A stretch of 64,000 nucleotides of DNA, from contig OX637333.1 in NCBI GenBank assembly GCA_951799405.1, positions 10,353,960 through 10,417,959 on the forward strand, given 5' to 3'. The position numbers were made by a program, and so were the translations under genes. The stretch's first letter is position 1; each line of letters begins with the position of its first letter. Of this stretch, positions 1 through 9,568 are shown in pieces. The stretch is from Agapetus fuscipes. Its lineage: Eukaryota; Arthropoda; Insecta; Trichoptera; Glossosomatidae. The notes under the pieces were generated by a model that was not told the origin of the DNA, ran no database searches, and worked only from the letters and a program-made list of their open reading frames with translations.

Positions 1-224
1 AATTGTCCCGTCCATGCCAGGCTTAACGTCCGATTGTGTCAAGCGAAGATTTTATTTAAAAAAAAATATCACTGACATTACTAAATTGATTTTGTAAATT
101 TCTTTATTAGTTTAAATTATTTATTATTTACAAGATATTAAGAAAAAGATGGGTAGATGATTTTTACGTTGGTTGAAAAATGGTTGAAAATATAAATTTT
201 CATTGGCTAAGACTCTGAATGATA

Positions 225-365
225 GGGTCTAAAATACTTCCCTCATCCTCGGTCTTCCCCTTCCATTCTTGCTTTTGTCATTCCCTTTGTAGTGACAAAA
301 ATAGTGATTTTTGTCACTCGTTCATCTTCCATTATTTCTAGATGCCCGAACCATGGAATTTACAA
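225..365 (-). pseudogene. RT-1 C-terminal fragment (non-LTR retrotransposon)
   Basis: On the minus strand this reads RWFGHLE-like, then an M.DERVTK segment and a GRGRPR-like segment, the order seen at the C-terminal end of insect endonuclease-reverse transcriptases. Frame breaks and stops show it is dead. The RT core is not present. The family call rests on motif order only. Confidence 0.6.
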
Positions 366-1284
366 ATACGAAAAAATAAATAAAACTTTGTTAAACGCAG
401 CGTCGTATTTACATATAAGCGTTTGTTATTTTTACTTCTTTATTATCTACAACACCATTTACAATCGTTTTTTATTGATTTTCTTTTTACGAAAGAAAAA
501 ATAAATAAATCAGGGATGTTTGTATCTTTACGGAGAAGTGTTTAAAAACGGGGGAAAACAAATAAACAATCAAATTAAGAGATAAAACAAAAATGTTGAC
601 TAAAGCTCAAAAATTATCCATTTGATGAGGACTTTCTGACAATTTGGACGTACGATGCTTGAAAACACATCAGACTGATTAACGTAAAATATTTAAAATA
701 GCCTCAAAGGCCTTCAGCACCACATCAACGATGCGTTGTGAGGTCTGGACATTTCCACCCACCACTGCAGCGTCTTCCCTAGGATCCAGGATGCAGAATG
801 ATTATGTTCACCGAGAAAAAAAGGAAATTCGTGCCGAAAACGTCTCCATACAATCCCTAAATACCTATCTACTTTAAAATGATAGAAATAATAAAAATTA
901 ATTATTGTATATTATTTTTTTGACATTTCACGGGAGTGCATTTGAAAATGGAACGTCGCGAAGTGGGCGGGGCGACCGGATATAAAATTTCAAATTTTAG
1001 AATGACATTTGACAGCTCGATACAAACAGAGGATAGGGCTGAGCCCAATAGACAAAATAAGGTTTCACAATTTGTTACAAATATTTTTGAATGTAGGTAG
1101 GTACATCTCATTTCCAGATAAATAAAACTTTTAAAAATGTGCCTACATACAGGTATGTTCAAACTTTTCTCGTAACCGTCCCGTATGTTTGTAATAACTG
1201 GAATGTGTCAGAATGACCCACAGCCCATGGACGCTCATACAAAGCTTTTTATTTTTACAAGTGGTACAAAGCCTCAAATATGAA
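366..1284. other. No recognisable gene
   Basis: AT-rich sequence with short open frames only. Around 906-1030 there is a slightly GC-richer patch, but no element I can name and no coding signal. Confidence 0.5.
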
Positions 1285-1860
1285 ATGAAATGCTTCGGAC
1301 TCTGAATGGGAAGGTTGTGGGTTCGATTCCTGGCGGAGCACAAAAAATATACCATTTATAAAAGCTTAATTTATGGAATCTCCAGCTCTCACAGATCCCG
1401 GAAAACATCACTCCAGCATCACGTAAGCCTAAAACTTTTATACCATTTATATTTTCAAATTTGCTCTTCGCTGGGTTGTAAAATTCATAAACCTTTACCA
1501 ATGACCGGTCACCAAAGGTCCATCCAGCCTTACAGCAACTGGGTCTTGCTTGAGAGTTGGCGCTTTGTAGCGACGACGATCAAGCTCGTAAAAAGGTCGA
1601 TAGCTCAATTGGTAGAATGCTTGCATTCCATGCCGAGAGCAAGGGTTCGATCTCAAGGTTTACTCAGCCTTCACAAGAAATGAGAATCAGCCCCCCCCCG
1701 GGAGCTGGGAAACTCCCACTTCAACTGAAAGGGGTTGGTGTGAGGCCGGCTCCCTTACCTGTAAAAATAAATAGGTCCCGAATCGCCACATGCGACCCCT
1801 TCGGAGAAACGCATGCAAGAAGTTACTCTTTATGTGTAGCTTAGTTGCATTATTATTTAT
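1285..1860 (+). mobile_element. Composite SINE (C+B), copy 1
   Basis: The left part is SINE-C: a B-box-like GGTTCGATTCC near 1320 and the body CTCTTCGCTGGGTT to the ...CAAGCTCG block near 1588. It is fused at about 1590 to SINE-B, whose A-box-like GATAGCTCAATTGG starts at 1599 with a second B-box-like GGTTCGATCTC near 1645, and which ends in TGTGTAGCTTAGTTGC near 1850. The same C-to-B junction occurs at 17338-17770, so this is a repeated dimeric unit and not a chance neighbourhood. The 5' A-box part of SINE-C is missing here. The SINE-B half lacks the stretch between its B box and the CTCAGCCTTCAC block, as in the other copy. Confidence 0.8.
1361..1438. mobile_element. 78-bp insertion inside SINE-C with 13-bp direct repeats
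   Basis: The 13 bases TATACCATTTATA occur at 1348-1360 and again at 1439-1451. Other SINE-C copies have this stretch once, followed by ATTTTCAAA. The 78 bases between are therefore an insertion with a 13-bp target duplication. I do not recognise the inserted sequence. Confidence 0.6.
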
Positions 1861-2149
1861 TATTATTTCATACAAAAATGTATACGTAATCGGCGTAAAA
1901 GAAACACGACTCCTGATGATGTTGTATATGACTTCGACAAAACGTTGAGAAATTTGACAGTCTCCACCATCACGTTTCCGAAAATCCGTTTTTTCATATA
2001 AATTCAATGCAGGTATGCTCCCTATGGACTCCTAGACCGCTCAACCGATATTTTTTTTGCTTCAAGAAATTCGTAAAATATACTCGGAAAGGTTCCTGTA
2101 AAGTTTAATGGCGAATCAAACACAATTCCCTACTCTCGATTATAGAGCA

Positions 2150-2290
2150 ACGCGGTCAGGCCGTTGAAGAACATCATGGTTGAAGAACCTGAGACAGTGG
2201 TTTAGCAGAAGCACAAGATCTCTCTTTCGTGCAGCAGTATCGAAAGTGCAGATCGGCATGATGATCACCAATCTAGACTGAAGAGCCATA
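2150..2290 (+). pseudogene. RT-2 C-terminal tail
   Basis: Reads TSWLKNLRQWFSRSTRSL then FRAAVSKVQIGMMITNL, the extreme C-terminus of an endonuclease-reverse transcriptase common in insect genomes. Only about 45 codons survive, ending at a stop. The same tail recurs at 7060-7440, 7560-8080, 13940-14040 and, on the other strand, at 19745-20180, 43110-43720 and 53935-54015. Confidence 0.75.
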
Positions 2291-2832
2291 GCAACACGTG
2301 TCAGGGTACAGCTAGTATGACATAAAATAAGAATATATTCCTGCGTTGTTGTTTTGGAGTCAGTGAGTTATTTTACCTCGACAGCAGCGTGTTGGTTTAA
2401 GCTTACTCGTCCCTGTGGCAAGCAGAGGCGAGCATATCTCAAGGGCGAATAGTTTTTTCCAAAGATCGGATGATGGATAATAGTAAATTATAAGTGTATG
2501 ACAATAAGCAACATTCAAAATGGTTATATATAACTTGGAGAGTTTCTTTCCAGGATCTGTTGCCGCAGTCTATCGAAGCTGAAGTTTCCCGACGTTTCAC
2601 CAGTATCTGCGATGGTGATGTGATGCCATCATGTCATCAACATGCTGAAGAAGCCTATCGCAGACATGGACGAAACGTTCGGAAGTTCCAGCTCCAAGTT
2701 CCATAATTTAAACTCCTATCATTAACTTTCATAGCAGGTATGTAGGTACATAATTATCTAATTGTGCACTATTTAAAAAAAAAAATGAAAAATGAATAAA
2801 TTATCTTCCGGGAAGCCCAAAAAGATCATATT
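2291..2832. other. Unassigned, with a hammerhead-like site at 2645-2676
   Basis: No gene seen. At 2645-2651 there is CTGAAGA, then about 20 bases, then GAAAC at 2672-2676. A related sequence lies on the minus strand near 2595-2630. See the finding on CTGANGA-hairpin-GAAAC sites. Confidence 0.35.
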
Positions 2833-3100
2833 TCTTTACTAATAGGTTAGTATGAGACTGACCCCCCATGACCGCTGTACAAACTTGATTCACTGTTGCC
2901 AATACTACCCCGGTTTCAGGAAAAGGCGGCAGGAATTGCAAGGCTTATGCTAATGTGAGGTTTGGTTTATTTGGTTTATACTTATAAGGAGGCATGCAGC
3001 ATGGGTAAGCACGAACTTAGATATCTTTACTTAGAAGCGCGCACTAAATATGAGTCTTAAATGCCAATATATATTTGCAACTTAGATTCTAGATTATAGT
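2833..3100 (+). repeat. Rep-A, diverged full-length copy
   Basis: Begins with TAATAGGTTAGTATGAGACTG and ends with TTGCAACTTAGATTCTAG. All internal blocks are in order (CCCC..TTTCAGG, GCAGG..TTGCAAGGCTTATG, AAGC.CGAACTTA) with many substitutions, so this is an old copy. Confidence 0.75.
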
Positions 3101-3261
3101 TGCTATATATTCCGTGATCTGTATAGTTGCCTAACCAAAGGTGAAAAGCTGTGTACGCACCTGTTGGCAGAGAAGGTAAACATACAAGGACAAGTCTGAG
3201 ACATGGAGGGAAAGCAGCACTAATTGACGGCCAGAGAAAAGGAAAGAGGAAAAAGGAAGGA

Positions 3262-4065
3262 AAGTAGAGGAAGTGATGCAAATTTGGAATACCAGTTTTA
3301 AAAAAAAACACAATTTTATTAACTTATAAGTACAAGAGATTAAAAATCACGCAAACTGTTAAAAAAACATATTTATTTTTACTAAAAATATATTCACTAG
3401 TGAAATTAAATTGTAACATCTTCAAATTTTGGTTTAACCAGAAAATGAAAAAAAGGGCTGGCTTAGGCAAGGTGAATATAATTTGGAATAGGGGTATTCC
3501 GAATTATATTCACCTTGCCCAGTATGGATTGTTTCTATCTGTTTACAAGATTCCCATACGTAACAACCCGACTCGTAACCAGCACATACATTATGCACCC
3601 ATGCTTCACAACTAAGGCACTGGACCCATTCTTCTCCTCTTCTGTCTTTCCAAATTAGCTTCACCTAAAGTATTCCAAATTAACAACATGGGCGTTATAA
3701 CCAAAAATTACCAAACCAAAAAAATTCAATCTAAATAGCACAGAACTATACATCATTACACCTTGCTAATACCTTAATGATCAGAAAAACACCAAAACAA
3801 ATTAATTTATATTAAAATTTACAGTGATTACACTGGATTAAACCACTTACTTAAAAATGTTTACCGACGACAGTTTTTCGTTGCTGACAGTCAAAGCAAA
3901 ACTACCAACATGGCGGATCGGTCCTCAACATCGTGCACTCTCTGTGCCATAGACAACTTGTTTCTTGCGTTATTTCATAGATATCGCACCTAGTTATTTT
4001 TTAACTGAGGTATTCCAAATTACCATCAGTATTCCAAATTACCATCCTTTCCTCTACTTTCAGCA
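3262..4065 (-). mobile_element. DNA transposon remnant with ATTTGGAATAC terminal repeats
   Basis: The left end near 3262-3310 carries AAAGTAGAGGAAG..GATG and AATTTGGAATACC. The right end near 4005-4060 carries the reverse complement of the same blocks, with GTATTCCAAATTACCATC present twice. The ends are therefore inverted repeats of roughly 40-50 bp. A further perfect-looking hairpin sits at 3466-3519 (25-bp arms, 4-base loop). The interior holds a transposase tail on the minus strand. Boundaries and TSD are not sharp. Confidence 0.55.
3434..3664 (-). pseudogene. Transposase C-terminal zinc-finger-like tail (pogo/Tigger-like)
   Basis: The minus-strand frame shows EEWVQCLSCEAWVHNVCAG then a Y.W..CK segment near residues 10-41, a W.QC..C..W.H..C spacing. 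Several arthropod pogo/Tigger/jerky-like DDE transposases end in such a PHD-like finger. Only this tail remains; no DDE catalytic core is visible. It lies inside inverted repeats (3262-4065), which fits a deletion derivative. The second half of the frame (from about residue 45) is just the 3466-3519 hairpin read through. Confidence 0.5.
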
Positions 4066-4074
4066 GGGTTCACG

Positions 4075-4330
4075 GCAACTCTTATCTAAGTTGCAGACAT
4101 ATGCAAACAAAAATCCCTTGTCTTATTGGTTGGTACGACACTTAGGGTAAAAAATGGTTCACACAAGCAGATACATGTAAAATTATGCTTATATGTGCCG
4201 CATGTGTTTTTAAAAATCACAAATGAACATAAACTCTCGCCGACAGATACAGGGGTGACATTGGCAAAGTGAACAATATTTTACAGGATGGCCGGTCAGC
4301 CTTATATATGTATCAACCCGTAAGTCAAGG
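4075..4330 (-). repeat. Rep-A copy, scrambled
   Basis: Minus-strand Rep-A: starts at the right with AAGTCAAGG (near 4325) and runs to AAGTTGCA near 4095. A short plus-strand piece (TTGGTTGGTACGAC..AAAAAATGGTTCAC) at 4125-4160 interrupts it, so two copies or a rearranged copy are mixed. Confidence 0.65.
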
Positions 4331-4495
4331 AACATAATATACGAAAAACAATTAATTAAATAAATCTCTAAATATAGTACATCAGTAATAGAGCACCTTA
4401 AAAAACCTTAGCCGCCCACACCGCAAATCAACCACCATTTTTTGCGGTCCTGGCATTCTCCTTTCATTTCATCCAGAGTCATAACCTTTTAGCTG
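4331..4495 (-). pseudogene. RT-1 LINE end: ORF tail plus 3' UTR leading into Rep-A
   Basis: On the minus strand the RT-1 tail VMTLDEMKGECQDRKKWW is followed by a GGGCGGCTAAGG block, about 100 bases of AT-rich 3' UTR, and then the start of Rep-A at about 4330. The same order (RT-1 tail, UTR, Rep-A) is seen at 33425-33840 and 37630-38660, and in part at 13548-13935. Confidence 0.7.
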
Positions 4496-4516
4496 AGCAA
4501 GCCTTTCCAGTATTTT

Positions 4517-4771
4517 TATTTTAGGTTGGTATGAGGCTGACCACCCATACTGTAAAAAGATAGTTCACTTTGCCAATGTCAGCCCTGTTTCAGGGAAGGT
4601 TGGCAAGAGTTGCAGAGCTTATGTTCATTTGAGATTGAGTTTGTATATTGTAGGTCCACATGCGGCATGCGTTAGCGCGAACTTATACGTGTCTGCTTGT
4701 GGAAATGCATTTAATTTGAATCTCAAATGATATATATCTTTGCGACTTAGATTTAGATTAAGATTTAGGTC
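4517..4771 (+). repeat. Rep-A full-length copy
   Basis: Clean copy from TAGGTTGGTATGAGGCTG to GCGACTTAGATTTAGATTAAG. It belongs to the subfamily with CACATGCGGCATGCG and GAATCTCAAATG (A1). Confidence 0.85.
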
Positions 4772-4884
4772 TAAAATAAACACCAAAACGGGAAATCCTT
4801 TCTGAAGATTTGATGAAGATCGAGCCCTATCCCTCTAGCATGGCACGCGAGCATTCCACCAACTGAGCTATCGGCCGGCTAAAT
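4772..4884 (-). repeat. SINE-B 5' end, minus strand
   Basis: Reverse complement shows GATAGCTCAGTTGGTGGAATG, a B-box-like part, and the CGTTTTGGTG block. The copy is truncated at its 3' side where it meets Rep-A. Confidence 0.7.
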
Positions 4885-5084
4885 ATCCTAAAGTTGAGTA
4901 CAAGCCCTGCTATTTCTGGAAATAGCACCATAGTCCTGTGTTGTTTGATGTGTTGACACTTATGATGTTTACGCTGTTGACAGTCCCCGGTGCGTCCACC
5001 TGGCTGTGGTCACTTTCATCTGTCTCACCACTGCCTCAGTGTCACCCTCCGATAGACCAGTGAAGCTCAACTCTCAAAGACCGC
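4885..5084. other. Unassigned
   Basis: No element or gene recognised. Confidence 0.4.
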
Positions 5085-5256
5085 GGCTCTGATGTTATTC
5101 CGGTAGAAGTGAGCAGAAACTCTGCAAAACTGTTTCCATTTCTTTCAATACTTGCATACCTCTTTTAATTCATTAATTTCCATCACATTTTTCGTACATT
5201 TCCTTATTCATTAATTCGATCAAGCCATACATTTCTCGATTTCCTTTTCTCTCTCA

Positions 5257-5314
<58 letters not shown>

Positions 5315-5720
5315 GATTTGTGAAGAGGAATGCAATTCACCAACCTATTTTGCCTGGCCAGAAACAGGTATTAATATCATCATTTAATAATTCATTATTG
5401 TTTATTATTAATGAATCATTAAATAATAATTACCCAATAACATCTGTTGAACCAGGGTCAAAGTTAAAGTCATGTGACCCAAGCGGGGATCGAACCAGCG
5501 TTGTTCCATTCGAAACACGCTAGAAAGATCAGCCCTCTTAGCTCCCGCGGCTATAACCCCGACGTATCCAAATTTTATCAGTCTTTCGTGCATTATTTCT
5601 ACGTTTTCAAATCACCTCATCACATTATTTTGCATATTTGATTTCACATCGTCTTCAAATTTGAATTTCTCTTTTATCCATTCATTCTTAACTCTTATCT
5701 GTCTTTCGTGTCATACTTAA
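5085..5720 (-). pseudogene. RT-1 C-terminal fragment split by a poly(A) SINE
   Basis: The minus strand from 5720 to about 5576 reads the VMRWFENVEIMHERLIKF segment; from 5258 down to 5085 it continues with MYGLIELMNKEMYEKCDG and a K..M.VLKE tail. The break between the two halves is exactly where the SINE at 5259-5575 sits. Several stops are present. Confidence 0.65.
5259..5575 (-). mobile_element. tRNA-derived SINE with long poly(A) tail
   Basis: The left edge is a run of about 48 T, which is the poly(A) tail on the minus strand. Near the right edge the minus strand has an A-box-like GAGCTAAGAGGGCTGA and a B-box-like GGTTCGATCCCC. This differs from SINE-B and SINE-C in body and tail. The long uninterrupted tail suggests recent insertion. 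The target is an RT-1 remnant. Confidence 0.65.
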
Positions 5721-6122
5721 TTTAAGAGAAATATAAAAGGAATGGAAGATTAGTGAGTGATACGTTTCATACATTTTTCCATCCACGCGATGATGGAAAA
5801 TTCACGCGATATTTTATACTAGGTTTATATAGGTTACGTCTGCTTTGGCCTGCTTCAGAAGCAGTTTAGATTCAAGCGCTTCTTACTTAGATCTGTCTCA
5901 CAAGTTCGTCCAATCTTAAAGCAGCTAGGTCATGCTGGAAAGCTTAACTTACTCTTAAATACTTTAAATATTTACCTTTCTATTATTTTTACCTTTTGAA
6001 AAAATCTTCAACAAACAGGTTTGCTATTTCTGGTTTGGTATACATAAGACCGGACACGACTAGTTGACAATCGCTTGAAGATCAATAGGTACTCGTAGTA
6101 TAAAGCTTTATACTCGTAGTAG
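5721..6122. other. Unassigned
   Basis: No gene or element recognised. A short repeat ATCCACGCGATGATGGAAAATTC lies near 5781. Confidence 0.4.
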
Positions 6123-6222
6123 AACTCAACCATGGTGTTACTCAAAAATGTATACAAACTTAAGCGTTTAGTTTCGCTGTGTTAGCTTACACACATTTTT
6201 TGGTAAACGTCATGGTTGAGTT
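6123..6222. mobile_element. Short MITE with AACTCAACCAT ends, copy 1
   Basis: Starts AACTCAACCATGGTGTTA and ends with its near reverse complement TAAACGTCATGGTTGAGTT. Length is 100 bp. A second copy with the same ends is at 34252-34352, and one-ended relatives occur near 9755 and 18705. Confidence 0.6.
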
Positions 6223-6431
6223 TGCACGTACAATTCTATACTTTGGGTGGAAAGATTGAGAAATGTTTTCTGTGCTGCTATGGACGACTGACGAGTAAGA
6301 TAAAGACATAAACCGATGCGATGTGGTCCGTGCTGTGAAAACAGTGGCAAGCTGTTCTCAAGTAAACACTCGAATAAACAGTTCTGCTTCTATCTATAAT
6401 CTAAGTTGCTAACATAATATATTAACATTTA

Positions 6432-6670
6432 GGGCCTGTTGCACCAAACTCTCATCATACAAAAATCCAAATTAAGTGTGATTTTTCCCATCACATCCAA
6501 AATTTGGTTGCATATACGTATATTAGCTGATGTACATCATTTTTCTTGTTCAAATTCCATCATATTATTACACACTTACGAGGAATATTTAACCGAGGTC
6601 CTTACCAGAATTAAGCAATCAAATTTTATGTGTCCATCGAATATTGATTGGAGATTGGTGCAACAGACCC
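6432..6670 (+). mobile_element. Harbinger-like MITE, copy 1
   Basis: TIRs GGGCCTGTTGCACCAAACTC at the left and the matching GTGCAACAGACCC at the right. The 3-bp sequence TTA flanks both ends (6429-6431 and 6671-6673). A TTA/TAA duplication with GGGCC ends is the hallmark of PIF/Harbinger elements. No transposase. Copy 2 is at 9345-9565 in opposite orientation. Confidence 0.8.
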
Positions 6671-6680
6671 TTAGAGTTTG

Positions 6681-6760
6681 GTAGATAGCTCAGCTCAGTT
6701 GGTAGAATGCTTGCATACTATGCCGAGGGCTAGGATTCGATCCCTATCGAGAGTAGAAAA
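6681..6760 (+). repeat. SINE-B 5' tRNA-like head
   Basis: TAGATAGCTCAGCTCAGTTGG (with a small internal duplication) and a B-box-like GGATTCGATCC. The body is missing. Confidence 0.65.
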
Positions 6761-6784
6761 AATGTCTTTAAAATATACATAAAT

Positions 6785-6880
6785 TTTAACCTTTTTCTCG
6801 GCTAGCAAACGTCACACTTGTATTGGACTAATTGTCCCTAGCAATCCAACCGTGCGACGTTAAACCCCTGTCTACGAGTC
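6785..6880 (+). repeat. Repeat E (GCAAACGTCACAC...CCTAGCAA)
   Basis: The blocks TCGGC.AGCAAACGTCACAC, then GTCCCTAGCAA.CC..CCGTG, recur at 8730-8860, 9998-10045, 36852-36950 and in reverse at 26905-26945. The class is unknown. Confidence 0.55.
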
Positions 6881-6954
6881 AGTATAAGTCGTACTATATC
6901 CACCTAGTTAGTTGTTAGATTCTACTTTTTTAATTTAATTGATTGTAATAATTG

Positions 6955-6995
6955 GGCCACCTGACGATGCAAACAAGTTGTTTGCGAAAACGGTT
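6955..6995 (+). other. Hammerhead-like motif (CTGACGA-hairpin-GAAAAC)
   Basis: CTGACGA at 6961-6967, a 6-bp stem GCAAAC/GTTTGC (6969-6974 with 6980-6985), then GAAAAC at 6986-6991. This matches the CUGANGA-stem II-GAAA core of hammerhead ribozymes. Flanking stems I and III are not demonstrated. Confidence 0.3.
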
Positions 6996-7059
6996 GTGGA
7001 ATATTATACACTCAAAGTAATCTATAACTAAGTTTGTTTTATTTTTTTAATCTACTTTT

Positions 7060-7440
7060 CAACTTTTGCGAGTACTCTATGGCATGGAAGGCTGGGCACA
7101 CTTACACAGTGTCTCTAAAAAACAGAATCATTGCCTTTGAAATGTGGGTCTGCTGTCGGTTGTTTTTTGGATGGATCGAATAAAAAATGCCGAGGTTCTT
7201 TCTAGTATAGACACCATAGCCGAATCCTGATGTCCATCAACAGCCAAAAATTGGTTTATTTCGGCAACACAATAAGATATGAGAAGTATTCACTCCTACA
7301 TCTCATCACACAGGAAATAATCGAGGGAGGGTGATCTCCAGGTCGAAGAAGAACATATTGGTTGTGTGGTTTGGCAGAAGCACAAGATCCTTCAACCGCG
7401 CCGCAGTATCGAAGATGCAAATCGCTATGATGATCGCCTA
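7060..7440 (+). pseudogene. RT-2 C-terminal fragment
   Basis: Begins with VLLYGMEGW (the conserved LLYG.E.W segment after the RT thumb), then the FEMW and FGHI segments in broken frames, and ends in the QKHKIL..AA.SK.QIAM tail near 7380-7430. Parts are deleted. A second copy of the terminal half follows directly at 7560-8080. Confidence 0.7.
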
Positions 7441-7559
7441 AAAAAGCACAAGACAAAGAAAAAGAAGAAGACATATGTGACGTTTCATCAGAGTTTTTAA
7501 ATTGCATGGATTTTAATTTGTTACCATGTAAAGCCATTGTAATCTGTGTCCCTCTTTTC

Positions 7560-8080
7560 TTCGTACAAATACGAGAAATATGATTTATTTCGGCCACATA
7601 TGAGAATTATTCTGAGAAGTAGGTATATGAGAAGTCTTCACTCCTGCATCTCATCGTACAGGGAAGACGAGCTCCAGGTCGAAAAAGAACATTTTGGTTG
7701 AAGAACCTGAGACAGTGGTTTGGCAGAAGCACAAGATCCCTCTTTCCTGCCGCAGTATCGAAGAATGCAAATCACTATGATGATTCGCTCCCCCAGTTCT
7801 TGTTTACCGTATACGCCAATCTTGTCAAATATGACTTTTTTATGCAGCTGTCTTATGAATCAAATTCTACACATTCTGAGCTAAGAAAAACCGTAAAACT
7901 CGATAATGTGAGAGTTCTTTTAAATATTTTTAAAATAAATTTCTTGTTTTCATAAGACACATTGGTTCAGTACACATGCAAACATTGCTCATGTGAAATT
8001 TTCTCAATGGCGTATACGGTAAACAAGAACTAAGGCAGCGGATTGTCGATCTTCACTGAACAGGCACAGGAAGAAGAAGA
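7560..8080 (+). pseudogene. RT-2 tail interrupted by a MITE
   Basis: WLKNLRQWFGRSTRSLF and an AA.SK.QI.M segment run to 7785. The sequence resumes at 8045 with GTCGATCTTCACTGAAC, which completes the MM.V.L end seen in other RT-2 copies. The 255 bases between (7786-8040) are a MITE. The open frame running from 7698 to 7955 is an artificial fusion of RT tail and MITE. Confidence 0.75.
7786..8040. mobile_element. MITE with 4-bp TSD, copy 1
   Basis: TIRs: CGCTCCCCCAGTTCTTGTTT at the left and the reverse complement of CGCTGCCTTAGTTCTTGTTT at the right, continuing through ACCGTATACGCCA. Flanked by GATT at 7782-7785 and 8041-8044. Two more copies (31927-32176 and 56673-56922) have different 4-bp duplications. 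Four-base TSDs are known for Chapaev and Sola elements; I cannot assign the superfamily. Confidence 0.85.
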
Positions 8081-8089
8081 AGTAAAAAA

Positions 8090-8639
8090 CTTATAATTTT
8101 TTCGCCTCTTCCGTCTGATTCCTACCCCTATAGGTGTCGGGTTGTCTGGACCAGGAAAAGGCGGCACAGATGTGGCAATTAGTGCCGCTGGTTTGGCAGT
8201 TTTTTAGCGTCACGGCACTTGATGTATTGCCTGGTGCCTCGTGTGCCCCGATGTGCCCTGTACCGCTGTACCCCGAGTGTAAAACAATATATAAACTCTC
8301 CACGAACGCGTTAATTAGAAACGATTATGAAAACTTAATCGTTCACTAGGAGTGCCGTCGTATTTTCCATACATTTTCAATTTACGCGATCGAGGAGAGT
8401 TGGGTACTGAACTGACACACGTGCAGGCCATTGCAACCCCTGCTGGGAGAAAAAAATACAATAAATCAGCTTAAAAAGGTAGCCTGAAAAAATTTGGGGG
8501 TTTCTCCTTTTTGGAAGTAAATTTATGTGGGTAGTTTACAAATTTTTGGAGATCTGATTGACAACAAAAAAGACACGACTGAAAAAATCAAACGAAGAGT
8601 ACCTATAGAAAATTAATTTGAATTTATAACTTTTAAGAA
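8090..8639. other. Unassigned
   Basis: Both strands have ~70-codon frames near 8091-8349, but neither matches a family I know. A 50-base block CCTAGGAGTGCCGTCGTAT... near 8347-8400 recurs at 14953-15003, so at least that part is repetitive. Confidence 0.4.
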
Positions 8640-8860
8640 TAAGTGGAGGAGACTCTGCAGAAGTTCTGGCCACCCCTAGTGGAACGGCGACAGAGTTACA
8701 GATAACGTTAAGAATTTGTATTTTTTATCTTTTTCCTCGGCGGGAAAACGTCACAATTGTACGGAATTACAGTCCTTGGAAACAAATAATAAAATATTTC
8801 CTTGCCATTTCCCTAGCAACCCGGCCGTGTGTCGTCACAATATTCTCTACGTCAATGCAT
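8640..8860 (+). repeat. RT-1 terminal scrap and Repeat E
   Basis: 8640-8712 is the very end of an RT-1 element (KWRRLCRSSGHP.WNGD-like, CCCCTAGTGGAACGGCGACAG). 8730-8860 is Repeat E, with GGAAAACGTCACAATTG and CCTAGCAACCCGGCCGTGTG. Confidence 0.55.
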
Positions 8861-9344
8861 GTGTTGAGTCATTGTGATTGCTCCTGTGAATGCCTTCTTA
8901 GACAAAAACCTTCGAGTGTAAAAAAATACATTTTTTATTTAATGTGAATTTCATCATAGTTTTACATAAGTTTAATTAATTTTTAACGGTTAATAATGTA
9001 TGTACTTCACAATTTTTTTAAAAAAGATGTGTAAAATATGATTAATAACATCAAGATGACTTCAGTAAGCCGTAGATATAACACGCGCACAGGACTCCAG
9101 GATAATCAGAAATGCCTTGGATGGTGCCCCTCGATGTCATACCACTCGCACGTCTCAGGTGTGGTGGGCAGACAATGTCGAGGCCAACGCCGAAGTCCTG
9201 GGAGGAAAGGAGAAAAGCAGCACAACTGCACAAGGCAGAGAGTCCTCGAGGATTGTGCTGCGGGAGGCGCTGAGCCTTCAAGGCTTTTGAGCCCAAGAAA
9301 TTAAGTGTATAAATATGGACTTTCATTTCAACATATTATATTAA
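8861..9344. other. Unassigned
   Basis: 9038-9326 is open on both strands and more GC-rich than its surroundings, but I recognise no domain. It might be a decayed retrotransposon piece. Confidence 0.35.
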
Positions 9345-9565
9345 GGGCCTGTTGCACAAAACTGCAATCAATATTTGATAGCTTAATTCTGGTAAGGACC
9401 TCAGCTAAATATTTCTCGGAAGTGGGTAATAATATAATGGAATTTGAACAGGAAAGATGATGTACATCAGCTGGTTTACGTATATGCAACCATTTTTTTT
9501 ATTTGATGGGAGAAATCACACTTAATTTTGATTTTTGTCCGATTGGAGTTTGGTGCAACAGGCCC
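9345..9565 (-). mobile_element. Harbinger-like MITE, copy 2
   Basis: Ends GGGCCTGTTGCACAAAACT and AGTTTGGTGCAACAGGCCC, flanked by TAA at 9342-9344 and 9566-9568. The interior (GATGTACATCA, AATTCCAT) matches copy 1 in reverse orientation. Confidence 0.8.
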
Positions 9566-9568
9566 TAA

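Noticed and set aside
9038..9326. Open frames on both strands (88 and 91 codons) as a gene
   Set aside because: No domain recognised, overlapping frames on opposite strands, and a decayed repeat is as likely.
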